Below, piece by piece: positions 31,090 through 44,331 of a stretch of 64,000 nucleotides of DNA. The DNA is taken from contig NC_056039.1 in NCBI RefSeq assembly GCF_004379255.2, forward strand, positions 7,862,501 to 7,926,500. Direction: 5' to 3'. The DNA is from Salvia splendens. Lineage: Eukaryota; Streptophyta; Magnoliopsida; Lamiales; Lamiaceae. Every line of letters starts with the position of its first letter. Position 1 is the first letter of the stretch. The notes beneath the pieces were generated by a model, which saw only the letters and a program-made list of their open reading frames with translations, was not told where the DNA came from and searched no databases. The position numbers and the translations under genes are program-made.

Positions 31090-33147
31090 ATACTGAAAAT
31101 GTCCGAAACTTAATAGATGACCGAGCCTGCGCCATGATTTTTCAGAGAAAGTGGTTGTACTTAGCCCAATTTTGTTTCAGCCAACAGATAAATTCTTTAG
31201 GAGGCTGCTTTATACACAAACTCATAATTAAAAATGTCTTATTGCATATTGCAATTGGTCTGAGTGCTTTCAGCCAAGAACAAGGTCTTTTGGTTTTGTA
31301 TCAGGTGAATTCTATTACTATTACAGGAGAAATTAAAAAATATTAGTGTATTTTCTGTTGGGCATGTGTTTGATACAGATTCCTTATCCTTGTTTCACGT
31401 TTACAGGTAGATAAAATATTTATTTATTACTAATATGTAGCAAATTGATTATTGATATTGATAAAGCTATTTTTGGCAACTTTAAATCACACTGGTAAAT
31501 GTATGGCATTACCTGAAAAGGTATAGTAGTAGTAGTAGTAGTACTACTTATTTTGGTTTACATCAGTAATAACAATGTGTATATTTTTAAGTGAAATCAA
31601 TCTCAATTTAGATCATATAATGCGTTGCAACCCGTTTCTAATCAATAGACATTGTCGTTCTAGGCAGTGAAACTGGGAAGAGCCTAATTTTTCCTTAGGA
31701 CTTCTCCATCCAATCTTTTCCAACTTTTTGTTTTACATTTCTTCAAATAAATGCGAATTCAAAATTGAACATTTTATCGCAAAAAGAAATACTCCATATA
31801 CTTCCACCTCTCTTTAAACTAAAATGTCTTATTTCACTTCCAAAATAGTATGGATTTCAATGTGTATTAATCCTCCTCCAAAATTATACTACTACTAGTC
31901 TATTTTACCATCTCCCTTCATAAAAACTTGTCATTTTTTCCCATCAAAATTTAGTTTCTACTACTATTTTTTATCTTTAATAAAATGAGTCTTCACTAAC
32001 AATATTACTTTTGTTCTTTATCTTCTTTTAGTATTAATAATTTTGTAGAGGAATTGGTAGTATTTCGAAATAGATCAAATTCTGGCAAAAATAGTAAAGA
32101 GAGAAATGCAGACAAAAAGAAACACAAATGGAAAAATAGTAAAGAGAGAAATCAAACAAATTCTCATCTTATCTATTCTTTGTTTTATAATTTCTTCTCT
32201 GGAGAGAGGAATGGCGTGACAGGACTTTGATAAGGGTTTATCTACAGGTACGTACTGAAATAATCTCTATTTCCATGCAATTCCCTGTGTTTCTTAAAGC
32301 TAACATTTCTAATTCCTTGTTTTTTTTGGGTGCTTTTTCTCTGCTCCATCCGTGCGCCTTTATCTTGTAGAGGAATTTCCTTTATCTTGTAGAGGAATTT
32401 CATTTTTTCAACAATCTTTTCCTTGTCATTTTTTTTATCTCCACTTTGAAACTTCCAAAAACAATGAGCTCTCCTCATCGTTGTATAAGTATTTAGTTGG
32501 CTGCTGAAGGCGAGGGATCGAAAACGCAGCTCATTTGAAAGAAAAAAGTATTTCTAGTATAATTTTCATGAATTTGGTTTTAAATAATTAGTATTGGGTG
32601 GTTTTGTTATAGTAGTATTTTTTACCGCTGAAACGGAGTCGTTTCACATAGGTTGCAGAAATTAAATGATGTTGTAACTGATGCTAAAATGGAATGGCAA
32701 TTTTTTTCTAAAATGAAAAGACGTGTTTCTTTTCGTCATTATTTTAATAATTCATCTGTTTCACTTCCCTGGTTTTAATTTGAAAGTGGATGAATCATTC
32801 AGGATTGAAGATTCTGTGTGAGTAAATTTTCATGACCGCGCCGAGATTTTGGTAAACCTCCGTGTATTTACTTCCAAATGCATACCTATTTTGGATAAAT
32901 ATTATCTAATCCTATCTTTATGATTATCCTCTTACACCTATGTGATTACTCATTACCTTAAATATCCAAATCACACACTCATATGCATAATTATATTTGA
33001 TAAATGTGTGTTTTACTCCGTATTTACTGTTAGCAACTTCTTGAGAGTGGCCAAGAATAGTGTATAAGCATTTCTAAGGTTTTTATTTGTTCGTAGTCTA
33101 CTTGACTTGGAAGTGGTACTAATTTGTGTAAAATTTTCAGTAGGAGC
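31090..33147. other. Spacer between TPST and the GATA gene
   Basis: TPST 3' UTR, a (TAG)n run near 31527-31547, AT-rich DNA, and an inexact 22-bp tandem TTTATCTTGTAGAGGAATTTC at about 32359-32402. The final part ends with TTTTCAG just before the GATA start codon, suggesting a 5' UTR intron. No other gene seen. Confidence 0.45.
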
Positions 33148-36100
33148 ATGGCTGAGGTTGGGGATAGTTTGGGTCCGGATGAGGACTATGACGTCTTGCT
33201 CAATATTCTTGACTTTCCTATAGAATGTTTGGAAGGGGATGAAGTTGCAGCCGAATGGGATAGTAGCAAAGCGCAATTTCTCGGGCCTATTCCATCTAGT
33301 CTGCTAATGGAGCCACCTTTGATGTCCAATGAGGAATTCAATGTTCCTAACTCGTCACCACAACCACATTCTCATGTGAGATTCTAAGATTTTTCCCCCC
33401 TCGGCTGGTATTTAATATTGTTTTTACATTATTTATATAGAGTTCATGTCTGTTTATATTGCTATTAATCTACTAAATGGAAAGAGCTGATGCATACAAC
33501 TGAGGAGTGTGATGTGGGCAGCTCAGCAGTAGTTACGGATATCATGTCTAGTTTGGTAAAGGCTTGGTGCAGTGTGTGTTTGAGATATTTACCATATAGA
33601 AACTTGTTGGATGTGACAATACTTCATCATGGGGGTTTTATTTTCATCTTAGGCTTTTCTTACCATAATAGGCATATATATTTGTTTGCTTTCTCACACA
33701 CGTGGGTGCCCATTTAAATAGATCATGCGTTATTTCTGACATCATAAAAATTTAATATTAGCAAAGTTAAAAAGAGTTCATTGTCTCTACTCAGTCAATA
33801 TTAACCATTGTATTCCTAGGTTTGTCTGGTTGGAGGTGTATATTTTCGCTCTAATCTTTTTGTTGTTGATGAATGAACAATCTGCAGATTGATGCAGCTC
33901 CAGAGCTAAAGCAGCTGGCCAATCATGTTGATACCTGTAGCTTGCTTATTCCCCGGCTGAGGAAATTCACTAAGGTCCAAGAGTCTCGTTCCTTTTGCAC
34001 TCAAAGCCCTATTTCAGTTCTTGAAAGTAATGGCTCCTGCTCGAGAGAAAAGTGCTTGTTTATAAAACCTGAACATGCTATTCCAGCACAAAGCAGATCA
34101 AAACGAGTTAGATATTCAGGTGTAAACCCATGGCTTTCGGCAGCACATGAGCTTTCCACTTCTAAACGGACTTCAAGTTGGAAAAGATTGATTCAACAGC
34201 CTGTTCCAATTGATTTGATGAGAAAATCTGACAAAAATGTTGATAACTTAATAATCGTCCAAAATCTTCCCCATGAAGTGGCTTCTAAGCCCTGTGATGC
34301 ACTGGTTAAGAAGTGCTCTCATTGTCAATCCACAAAGACACCGCTATGGAGAGAGGGACCACTGGGACCAAAGACTCTCTGCAATGCGTGTGGAGTTCGA
34401 TATCGATCTGGATGTCTATTTCCAGAATATCGGCCAGCAGCAAGTCCGACATTTGTCCCATCTCAGCACTCAAACTCCTACATGAAGGTGGCAGAGATGA
34501 GGAGCGCAGCTAAGCTAATGGAAGTTAAAAATAAGGTAGCACCTTTATCCCCCCAACAGACGGAAGCTAAAATTGATGAACCTCCAAAATCCCCACAGTT
34601 AGAAGCAAAATTTTTGGAACTACCAAACTCCCACATGAAGGTGGAAGAGATGAGGACCGCAGCTAAGCTAATGGAAGTTAAAACTAAGGGAGCACCTTTA
34701 TCCCCACAGACGGAAGCTAATTTTGATGAACCTCCAAAAGCCCGACAGTTAGAAGGAAAAATTTGGGAACTACCCAACTCCCACATGAAGGTGGCAGAGA
34801 TGAGGAGCGCAGCTAAGCTGATGGAAGTTAAAATTAAGGTAGCACCTTTATCCCCATTGACGGAAGCTAAAATTGATGAACCTCCAAAAGCCCCACAATT
34901 AGAAGCAAAACTTTTGGAACTACCATCTAAACAACTGGTGTTTGTTTCCATGAGTAGTTATTTGTTTGATCATAAATGTGTAAAAATAAACTCGAGTTTA
35001 TATCCTATAGTAGTGTTCCTAATATTGAGCCATGATCAGATATCTTATCTAGTTAGTATCATGAATAGCGGAGCTAGGCTGAATAATTTCAGTTGTGTTG
35101 TTATGTTGGCTCCTTAGATTGTTAAATGATATGTTTGTGGTTTTTTCCCTTTTGTCTCAGATGTTTAACATTTTCCTCATATTTTACTCTGAGCTGTTGT
35201 AATTTTGCAAGTTTTGTTGAGGTTATTGCTTATCGCAACATGTAGTTAGTTCATTTGCACCTATTATATTCATCTGCTGCGCTATTTCCCTTGGTTTATC
35301 TGTTTTGTGGTATAAATGATCTTTTCTCTGGTGAATGCAGATTGTTGGGACTTCGGAGCAAAAGCAGCCAACCAAGCAAATAAAGCAAATGCAGCTGGCC
35401 GAGCATGTCGACACCTCTAGCTCACTGCAGATTGCTGTAGTTCCTGAGAAAAAGCTGCTAGCCAAGGATGATGATGACACCTCTAGCTCATTTCAAATTG
35501 CTTTGGTGCCCAAGCGAAAGCTGCTACCCAAGGATGATGACACCTCTAGTTCACTTCAGATTGCTGGAGCGCCCAAGCAAAAGCTGCTTGCAAAGCATGA
35601 TGATACCTATAGCCCACATATTCCTTTGCAGAATAAATCGACCAAGGTTCAAGAATCTGGAGCCTTCTGTACCAAGAGTCGCGTCTCACTCCTCCAAGAC
35701 AGTAGCTACTTGAGATACAGACTAAAATACGTTGAACCTGGAGGCGTAGATCCGACAAATTTCATGAGTGGTAAAAACAGTAGGAAGGTGCCTGTTGCTG
35801 TTGGTGTCTCTAAAAACCTACCCCAAACACGCCATACCTCGTTGCATGGCTCAGATCCTGCGCCTCTGCAAAAGGCTTCAAATTCCATGAGAGGTAAAAA
35901 GAGTAGGAAAAGGTTACTTCAGCTGCCTGTTTCTGTGGATGTCATGAAAAACTCCCCCCAAAACGTAGCTTCCTCATTGGATATCACAGATCCTGCGTCT
36001 TTGAACCCTTCTTGCCCTGCAGTTGTTGAGAAGTGTGCACATTGTGAGTCAACGAAGACACCACAATGGAGAGACGGACCGTTAGGGCCAAAGACACTCT

Positions 36101-36261
36101 GCAATGCATGTGGACTCCGATACAGGACTGGACGTCTACTCCCAGAGTATCGGCCAGCAGCAAGTCCTACATTCGTGCCATCTCTGAATTCAAACTCCCA
36201 CAGGAAGGTTGTGCGGATGAGAATCAAAGCTATGCAGTCGAAAATGGAGATATCAAGGTAG
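33148..36261 (+). CDS. GATA transcription factor with duplicated zinc-finger exon (732 aa two-finger model)
   Basis: Nuclear DNA-binding factor of the plant GATA family (GATA-type CX2CX18CX2C). Exon 1 33148-33375 encodes the N-terminal acidic block [19 protein letters not shown] and [10 protein letters not shown] typical of subfamily A. Exon 2 33888-34937 and exon 3 35341-36261 each encode KxTKVQESxxFCTxS, a basic linker, a finger and the tail [13 protein letters not shown]; both start at phase 0. Finger 1 ligands C219, C222, C241, C244 (GVRYRSG); finger 2 C658, C661, C680, C683 (GLRYRTG). Exon 2 also reads on to a stop at 35117, giving a 485-aa one-finger form; the exon 2 donor (CTG-GTGTTT) is weak, so the full two-finger transcript needs RNA evidence. 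A further splice near 36260 could extend the C-terminus by a few residues. Confidence 0.8.
34473..34925 (+). repeat. Three in-frame coding repeats (51, 50, 50 aa) in GATA exon 2
   Basis: Units 34473-34625, 34626-34775, 34776-34925. Each begins [16 protein letters not shown] and ends PPK-xQLE-K-x-ELP. They extend the normal post-finger tail; units are nearly identical in DNA, so the expansion is recent. Confidence 0.95.
35410..35601 (+). repeat. Three in-frame coding repeats (22, 21, 21 aa) in GATA exon 3
   Basis: Units 35410-35475, 35476-35538, 35539-35601 encode DTSSS-QIA-xP-xKLL-KDD; a fourth partial unit (DTYSP) follows. The repeats lie N-terminal to finger 2, unlike those in exon 2. Confidence 0.93.
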
Positions 36262-38827
36262 CTCTCACATCCCCACCCCCATATTCTTGTTTCCTCGAGT
36301 AGTAGCTTATATACTGAAAAGGATGCTGCTGTCTCACTCCTGTTTTTGTGCTTGTTTCGTGTTAGGAGTGTGCATGAAGACGAAGGCCGGGTGTAAAGTA
36401 GGGTAACTTTAAGCTAGGATGAGAGAGTTTTAACTAAGATTGATTAGCTGAGTTTGTAAAGAGTTTCAGTTGTTCTGATTTGAAACTTACAAGTTAGCTG
36501 TTGGGAAACTGCTGTGATATCAAAACTGAAGTAACTGAGTTTAGTGAGATTTTATTGGTGCATATCATCTGTGAATTTTTGATATTTTTTTAGATGTTTT
36601 CTTGATTTATAAGATGTTAGTATAATTCAAGAATTCGGATAGAGCAGAGTTATGGATTTTCTCTGAAAATATTATTGATTGTAAGATTTATTTGGGATGT
36701 CCAGGTTTGTGAAAGTGAGGAGTTTAAATAAGAATTGGTCGACTTTAGGGCCATTTGATATTGCATTATCAACTCTTCATTTTTCTAATTAGTGAGTATT
36801 ATCATCAACTTAAAAAATGAATTAAGGGAAACATGTGGGGCCGATATTGAGAAAATAAATAAACGAAGGGACTTTAAATTTATCGATACTTAAAAATCCG
36901 AAATATATGAAACTCACATTCTAGCATCCAAGTAATTTTTAATCCGAAAATATTAGCTGCGCTATATTCGTTGCAAAAGCCAAAAGTTTGGTTTTCCAAA
37001 TAAATTAACCCACGCTCAAGTTGTTGTTTTTTAAAATTTTATATAATCTAAACATGGCATCATTTCGAAAATAGATTTGATTTTCTAAATTAAGAAAAAG
37101 GAAACTCAACCCACAAATAAGAAGTTAATATTGAAAAGAACAAAGTCTATTACTAACTATCATGTTTTTTTTTAAAAGAGAGAGAGAATGCTTTTAAGTA
37201 ATGGGGTATAAGTTAAAATCCATGCATTAAAAAGAAAAAGCATTTTCAAATGAAGAAAATTACCGGTGTGAGATCAAAGTTGAGGACAAACTAATCAATT
37301 AGTCACCAAAGAATATTAAATCTCTACCCTAGATTATGGACATATCAAACCTAAAAAGTTAAAACATGAAGTTGGTGTATATGTTATCTCGTATTTAGGT
37401 CGGGCATTAATAATTCTTGGCAAAAAAAGAAGTTAGTAGTAAGTACTCCACTAGGGTTTGGCATAAGTAAAAGTTTGGCGCCTAACCTTGCACAAATTGT
37501 AAACATGGTCCTTAAACTACCACCTTTTACTTGACTAAAATAAAATGGTCCCCTATCTAAAGGAATTGATGAAGTACATTATGCAAATAATTAATTGCTT
37601 TCATATTTTTTTAACTTTTTTTTAATGAGTAAATAAACAGAAACTTTAAAACTGTGGTCGACTTAAACCTGTGATCTTTACACTCTGAACAATAATCGCA
37701 CAATTAACAAGTCAACACATACACTTTTATTTTTATCAAAAAATTAATCTATCTATCATAGATGAACGAAATTAATTAACACAGACTATTTAGAAACTTG
37801 CCTTAGGGAGGCCCAATAAACAAGGCGGCCCAATAAAAATAACACAAATTAAAAATAAACTAGAATTTATGGTGCAAAGATTTAAACAAGCCAGCAATAA
37901 TACTAAAAAATACTACTAACATTCCAAAAAATTTAAAAGAGAAGACAGCAGCATTCAGAGTGGCAGTGGCAGTGGCAGGAACAGGGCTGGCTGGCTGGCT
38001 ATGTCTCCACAATTTCATCATTTAATGCGATTGGTCCCCTTTGTTCTTATTTTTCGCAGATAAATAATTCATCTCAAGATTGAATTTTATTAGCTTATGT
38101 AGTGGATAAAAAAATTGTACCCTTTGCTACACATTTACCTCGTCTGCAAATAAATTTTAAATGGGGGTCCTCAACCTAGATCGATTTCATTCTTTGACAA
38201 TACAAATAACACACTCAACCTTCCAACAGTAAAAATTCAGTGATCTAATCAACCGTATATAATGCTACATCCAGCTAATCATGCTACTTACTAAATAGTT
38301 TACATATTTCTCATGAAACCAGTGAAGCCAGATTGGATTGTGAATTTTGGGTGATTTAAATTGAGACGTATACTCCTACTATACATGAGTTTATTCAAGA
38401 ATTAATAGGCTCACGTGCTGTCACATGGAATCTTTTCAGTCAAGAATTGACAAAACCTAATTAATTAGTACTTATACACATGTAAAAATTATGCAAAAAC
38501 AACGCAACTGTTTTGAAAAGCTGTGTGCCAACATGCCTAATCCTAATTAATTAGGCTTAATTGACGTATTTATCAATTGCCAATCCCTACAACAACTTCA
38601 TTCTTTAGTGGTTCGCTATATATATCTAACATATGTTTCACTGATTGGTCCTGATGATCCAGACTACTGTTAAGTGCTGATCATTATATAGATTCCGTAT
38701 CAATATGCTAAGTCTCTGTTCCCTGCGTTCAGCAGTAATGTAGTCATTGTAGTATTATTTTAGTACGTATCATAATAATTGAATCATTTTATTTTCTAGC
38801 AAAAGTTTATATATTTCTTCTCTTTTA

Positions 38828-39928
38828 CTTCTTCCATTCCATATTAACTGAGTCATTTTTTATTTTGAAAAGTTCTAAAATAATTGAGTCATTTATATAT
38901 ATTTGACAAAAAGTAACATTATTTTACTTTAGAGTATCCACAACTCTATCTCTATTTCATCTCTAATTCATCTCTACACCATTCATGTGTCTCACACCAC
39001 TTTTTACTCCATCCCTTCCTAAAGAGCTGGTAGCATCTACCTACAACCGTCCATCTGCAATCCATCTCATCTCTTAACTATTCATCGGTCATACTATTTC
39101 ATTTCAATTTAATTTTTTTGCAAACAAATTTAATTTAAATTGAGATGAAATATTATTTTAAAAATAATATTCATATATCTTATAGAAAATACAAAAATTA
39201 CATAATTCATAATTTAGTAAGATAGTGCTTCTTTGGTATTAAAAAAAATTACTCATTCCATCCCTCAAGATTATGCACTCTTTTATTTTTAGTATGTCTC
39301 ACAAGATTATGCACTTTCTAATTTTGGAAATTCTTTTCTATCTAATAAGGTGAGACTCATTCTCCATTAAAAATACTTTATTTACTTTTTCTCTTTACTT
39401 CTCTTTTACTTTATAAATTTTGCATTAAAACTTGTGAACCCAAAGTGCATATTCTTTGGGGATGGAAGGAGTATATGATGAATGAGTTATTTATAGAAGA
39501 GTTTAGGATATTTGGATGGTAAAAAAATATAATTTATTATTTAAAAAAGGTCATAAAACTTTTACATTTGAGGAATTGGGATTTTTTTAAATTTTTTCTG
39601 GTCTGAAAAATGAAAATAAAATCATTAAAATTCGATGTCCACTCGCGGAGCGGCGATGTCTTCATGCTCTAATGAGAGCTCGCCATGTGGGCAGTTGCGC
39701 GTGGTGAGCTAGCTCGCAAAATTTCTCCAGTGGGCGAGAAATTTTGGAGATGAGAGAGCTGCAGCCCCAACTCCTCGTGTTCTCGTCTCGGCAAGACGAG
39801 ATGGAGATGGCGTGGAGCTAGGCAGCAAATGCTCTTATTCTCTCTTACTTTACCATCTACTAAACACACTGTTTTTAATCGTCGTGCCGAAAAAAAATGG
39901 CTCAATTAACAAGGAATGGAGGGAGTAT
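38828..39928. repeat. Stowaway-like MITE split by a nested insertion
   Basis: The left end CTTCCATTCCATATTAACTGAGTCATT at 38830 pairs with the right end AATGGCTCAATTAACAAGGAATGGAGGGAGTA ending at about 39927. Between them lies other repeat DNA, including a second complete MITE. Confidence 0.5.
39250..39473. repeat. Stowaway-like MITE
   Basis: Termini TACTCATTCCATCCCTCAAGATTATGCAC and GTGCATATTCTTTGGGGATGGAAGGAGTA are imperfect inverted repeats with TA at both ends; about 224 bp. Confidence 0.75.
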
Positions 39929-42900
39929 TTTATCTCTCTTCATCTTTCTACATTTTTTATTTTTTACTTTCTTCATCATTTACTTAACTCACTTTACACA
40001 TTTTTCTTATATCGCGTGCTAAAAATAAACGTCTTCACTACCGTGGAACGGAGGGAGTAATATTCATGAAAATGAGAACAAAATTTTGTGTCCAATAATA
40101 CTCCTCCGTATAAATCTATATACTATATATATACTGAGTTATCCCTCCGCATTCCTTTTAATTTGGTTCATCCATTTCCTAAATCCAGCGTGGCTATTGT
40201 TCAATCTTAGTTAAACTCTAAAGGGGTGTTTCCAATTTAAAGCGAATATATATTTTGGATCAATAACGAATTTCTGCTGTATATTACAATTTTCTTGGAT
40301 GTATGTTCATTTCAATTTCTGACGCAAAGCTGATAGTAATTGAAAGAATTTTTTGCAAGGCTAATTTCGAAAGGAGAATTTAGTAATTTTATAGATTATT
40401 GTCCCGAAACATAGGAATTTTAGTGGCACACAACAGTGCCAATTTTAAGCTTGTTTTGGCTTTAAAGTTTAAACACAACGTTGCATATAATGACATTCGT
40501 TTTTTTCCATGATAGTCACGTCACGCCCTAATTTTTTGCTAATATTGAAGAAATGCGGTGGCCGCATGATTTTTTCCAAATAGAGAAGAGAATCAATCAT
40601 GCTACACCAATTTTCTAGTAATCGATTCGCATGCCTATTTTTTTCTATAAATCAAAAGCTAAAATCACCATCGAATCCTTTCATAAAATTTTTATACTCC
40701 ATTAATCAGATATTACTCTGCAGTGTGCACTGTGCAGCCATAAATTGATGACGAATGGGTGCATAATTTGCTAAAGCAAATGGTTGCGTTTATTGTCGTG
40801 TAGCCCAAAAATGGTCCATACACATTAGCTGGAAAAGGAGCCCAGCTAATTAATGTGATTAATTTCGTAATTTATCGTTAATTATATTTATATGATTTCA
40901 TTCATTCTCTTACAGTAGTTGAGAAACGTTGGATGTCGCATAAATGTCGGATGGACAATCCATTTTGTATGTCTCGTGGCACACTTTGAGCTTCTTGCCA
41001 TTTAATCCCATTTTGCCCTTATTATACCCACTTCTAATTCTTCCACTGATTAATACTCCTAATTCTTGTATTTAAAATTATATTTATACACCATCGCCTT
41101 GGAACTGCCAATTGGTAACACTAAAAATCACCTTTTACCCACAAATTCCCCATTCCCTTTTCTTGACTTTCTATGGTCAAACTAAAAATGTGTGTACTTG
41201 TTCACCATTGTTTATTTATTTTAGAGTCAGTGAAACAAATAATTTAATTGCACAAGAAAATGTTGTGATTAGTAAAAGGTTAAGCAATAAGCAAAATGGC
41301 TCCGACAGATCCAAATTTAGTGCGTGAACAAATGTGGCTAGTGAAATGGACATTCCTCAACTTTACAACATGCAAATTCATACATTCTTGGAATGAAATT
41401 AGCATTATTGGAGACTTTCTTTTGACATAGTTGAAGAATTTAGAGGTACAAGAATTCCCATAGCAAAAAAGGTATGTTGGAAGGGACCACTTTTGAAATA
41501 AATAAAGACAAGCCCTAGAGCTGGTTTTGGGTGGCCATTGATGCTCTCTTCTCTCTCTTTATTCTCATTTTAGATTAGTTTCTTTATAACTCTATTCCTA
41601 ATTGTTTTTTTTTTCTAATCCGGGTTTATTATTTTATGCTAGTTACACCAAATATAGCTTCCAAGATATTATAAAACCCAAAAAAAAGATTGCTATAAAT
41701 CTTCGTGTTTTGTAACATATTAAAAGATATATTTTGCATTGTAGTATAATTAAAGCATTAAGTGGCATTTAAGGCATATTGGCCATCTTGTGATTGGGCT
41801 TGAGTGGGATCAATGTCTCTGTATTTTCTGCCTTTCAAGTTTCAACTACCTCTTTCAATGTCTGTCTTTTTCCTTGCTACAATCAATTTATGAATTAAAC
41901 AAATAAACTGATAAATCAATTCAACCTTTAATCACATTAAAAAACACATAAATTAGTCCCCATAATGAATAAGACTCTCATTGATACGTGTAACGGACCT
42001 CGACGGTGACAGATTTGATACTGCCTTCTCCTACTGATATATATATAGTAATATTAATTAGGTAACGTATCTTTATTTCATTATATTTATACAAATCAAA
42101 TTTACGTATATTTTTATTAATTTTTTTCAACTTATATTTCTTTAAAACTTCGTACCAAAAAAGATATAACTCCTATTGCTAAACGTATGGATTATTTTAT
42201 TACTTAAAAGTTCAAAATTTTATAAATTATTTTAGAGGTATCGAAAATCGTTTATTTATGTGTCTCGATCATTAGTATTTTAATTGAATGTTATTGTTAT
42301 ATTATGTTTGGATATTTACTAACAATCTGTGTGAATCTAGGTTAGATATTTTCAAGAAGCCAATTAGATACAAAGCACATTGGTTCGTGGTAATGCTCAA
42401 GGCCAAATTGAAACTCCACAGGTATATTTTTTTGTAACTCTTTTTAATTATGTACTATATTTTTAATCATGTAATTTATTATTTTAATTATGTAAGTTAT
42501 GAAATTATAGTTTGTGCTATTAAAATAATAAGAAAGGAATATAGTAAAAGTACGTGAATAGTGTGGTGTTTAAAAACCTATGCTCAATAGTCGTAATAAG
42601 TAGTAGTAGTAAATAATATGTACGTGAATGTCCTTAAGACATGACAGACTTAAAGCTTGAGTATTGGAGATGGATGTTTAATTTAAAGTGTCTAAAATTA
42701 AAAAACTTAATTGCTATGAAAATTCCATTAGATAAGACATTATTACACAATTAAATAGTTGTACTTATCAATCGTTTCGATTTGGCATTTCACCAAAATG
42801 ATGTACTTATCATTTTGATAGAATAATGATGAAATTAAATCAGTAGTATTATTGTTGTTGTCGATTTGCGTGTATCTGCAAACCAACATTGCGACCTCAC

Positions 42901-43285
42901 GCCTGCAATGACCATATAAATGTTCGAACACTAATGTGTCTTATGTTTAAACTTTTAGCTAATTAGTTGAAAGATGTTAAGCACATCATGTCCTATAGTT
43001 ATATAATTTGTTTGTCACACATACTGTTTAGTTATCAATTCTCATCTTCATAAGGTTAAAAAAGTGTATGTGGATATTTAAGCTCCCCCACATGTTCAAC
43101 TTGGTAATCAAATAGTAGTACATCATAATCCTTACATGTAGCTAATGTACTACGGAGTATATTTTAGGATTCCGATTAAATCGAAAAATGATGTGACTAA
43201 ATTAAATCTTACCTCCCCGGTTAAATCGAAAAATGATGCAACTAAATTAAATTTTGCTTCCTCCTTCTCACCGTAAGTGGGGTAC

Positions 43286-43622
43286 TGTTAAGGATGTACT
43301 CCTTAACCTCGTACGAATTCCTCCGTGAGGTCGTGGGAACGCTTGCCCGTCGATCGCACACGACAAGAACTAGGATCAATTCCTTCGTGAAGTCGTGGGA
43401 ATCTTTGCCCGACGATCAACAACGACAAGAACTAGGGTTTTGAATTGTAGAAGAAATGAATTATCTTATTTCATTGATTGAATAATGAGAATGACAATAG
43501 TCATATTTATAATACTCCTATGAATAACCTAACTTGGTGAACAAGATAATAACGATATGGAAAAGATATGATAATATAATAATAGAGATATGATAGATAT
43601 TCCCAGAGATATACTCGTATCA
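43286..43622 (-). repeat. LTR (3' copy in coding sense)
   Basis: 337 bp; contains two diverged 60-bp internal repeats (GAATTCCTCCGTGAGGTCG / CAATTCCTTCGTGAAGTCG, each ending CGACAAGAACTAGG). Confidence 0.9.
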
Positions 43623-43809
43623 ACTCCCCCACGGTTGAAATCCACCTTGTCCTCAAGGTGGAAATCACGACACAACAATGAGAGTTGAAAGCCAAAAATT
43701 GTTGAGAGACGTCTCCTCCTGGATCAAACGCACAACGAACAGCTGAACGCCTCCCTTCATCACCTTCATCATCAATCAACAAAGGATACCCAATGTGGTC
43801 GGCAAAATT

Positions 43810-44316
43810 TCATCCCAAAACGCAAAGCTCGTCCACGCTTCCAAGAATGCTCAAACATGACGTGTCATTGCGCGGAGGGATCAACCTCGCATCGGTGTCA
43901 AGAGATGTTGATCGAGGATTCAAACGTGTAGGATCCCTAACACGCAAATCCCCACAGATAAAGGCAATCTCCTTCAAATGTATTGGAAAGGACGGCACAA
44001 CTTTGTTTCCAACTAAAGCACATCGATAAGCACCATAATTTACACTCAAACAATTCTCCAAAACATCGTGAGATGTTATTCGAGAAGCCTCGAGAGATGC
44101 GACGACCTTCTTCACTTCCCCAATGGAATCGACCTCCTCGTCGTCATCTAACATTGTGTCTTCCTCTCCACTGATATAGGGGCTGCACGGCGGAGAGATC
44201 ACACCGGGCGGGGGCAGTTCATATAACAATCCGTTCTCCTCTCCGCTATCGTCGTCGGGGCTAGATAGGGGGTTTCTTATACCTCCTTCACTTGAGGCGG
44301 ACTCTGGAGAAGCCAA
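43810..44316 (-). other. Acidic open reading frame of the LTR element, C-terminal part
   Basis: 168 codons starting MASPESASSEGGIRN, with a strongly acidic stretch (GEEDTMLDDDEEVDSIGE) and no known domain. It is probably the downstream part of the Gag-like product in another frame. Confidence 0.5.
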
Positions 44317-44331
44317 ATCAAATCCGTCACT

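Larger units (their letters stand above)
36262..43285. other. Long AT-rich intergenic region
   Basis: About 7 kb without convincing genes or RNA genes. It contains GATA 3' flank, scattered Stowaway-like fragments (38828-40060), short GGCT and GGCAGT repeats near 37960-38000, and dispersed AT-rich DNA. The short open frames here have no recognisable domains. Confidence 0.5.

Noticed and set aside
33490..33717. Possible extra exon between GATA exons 1 and 2
   Set aside because: Open frame starts at an ATG but has no good acceptor and no conserved motif.
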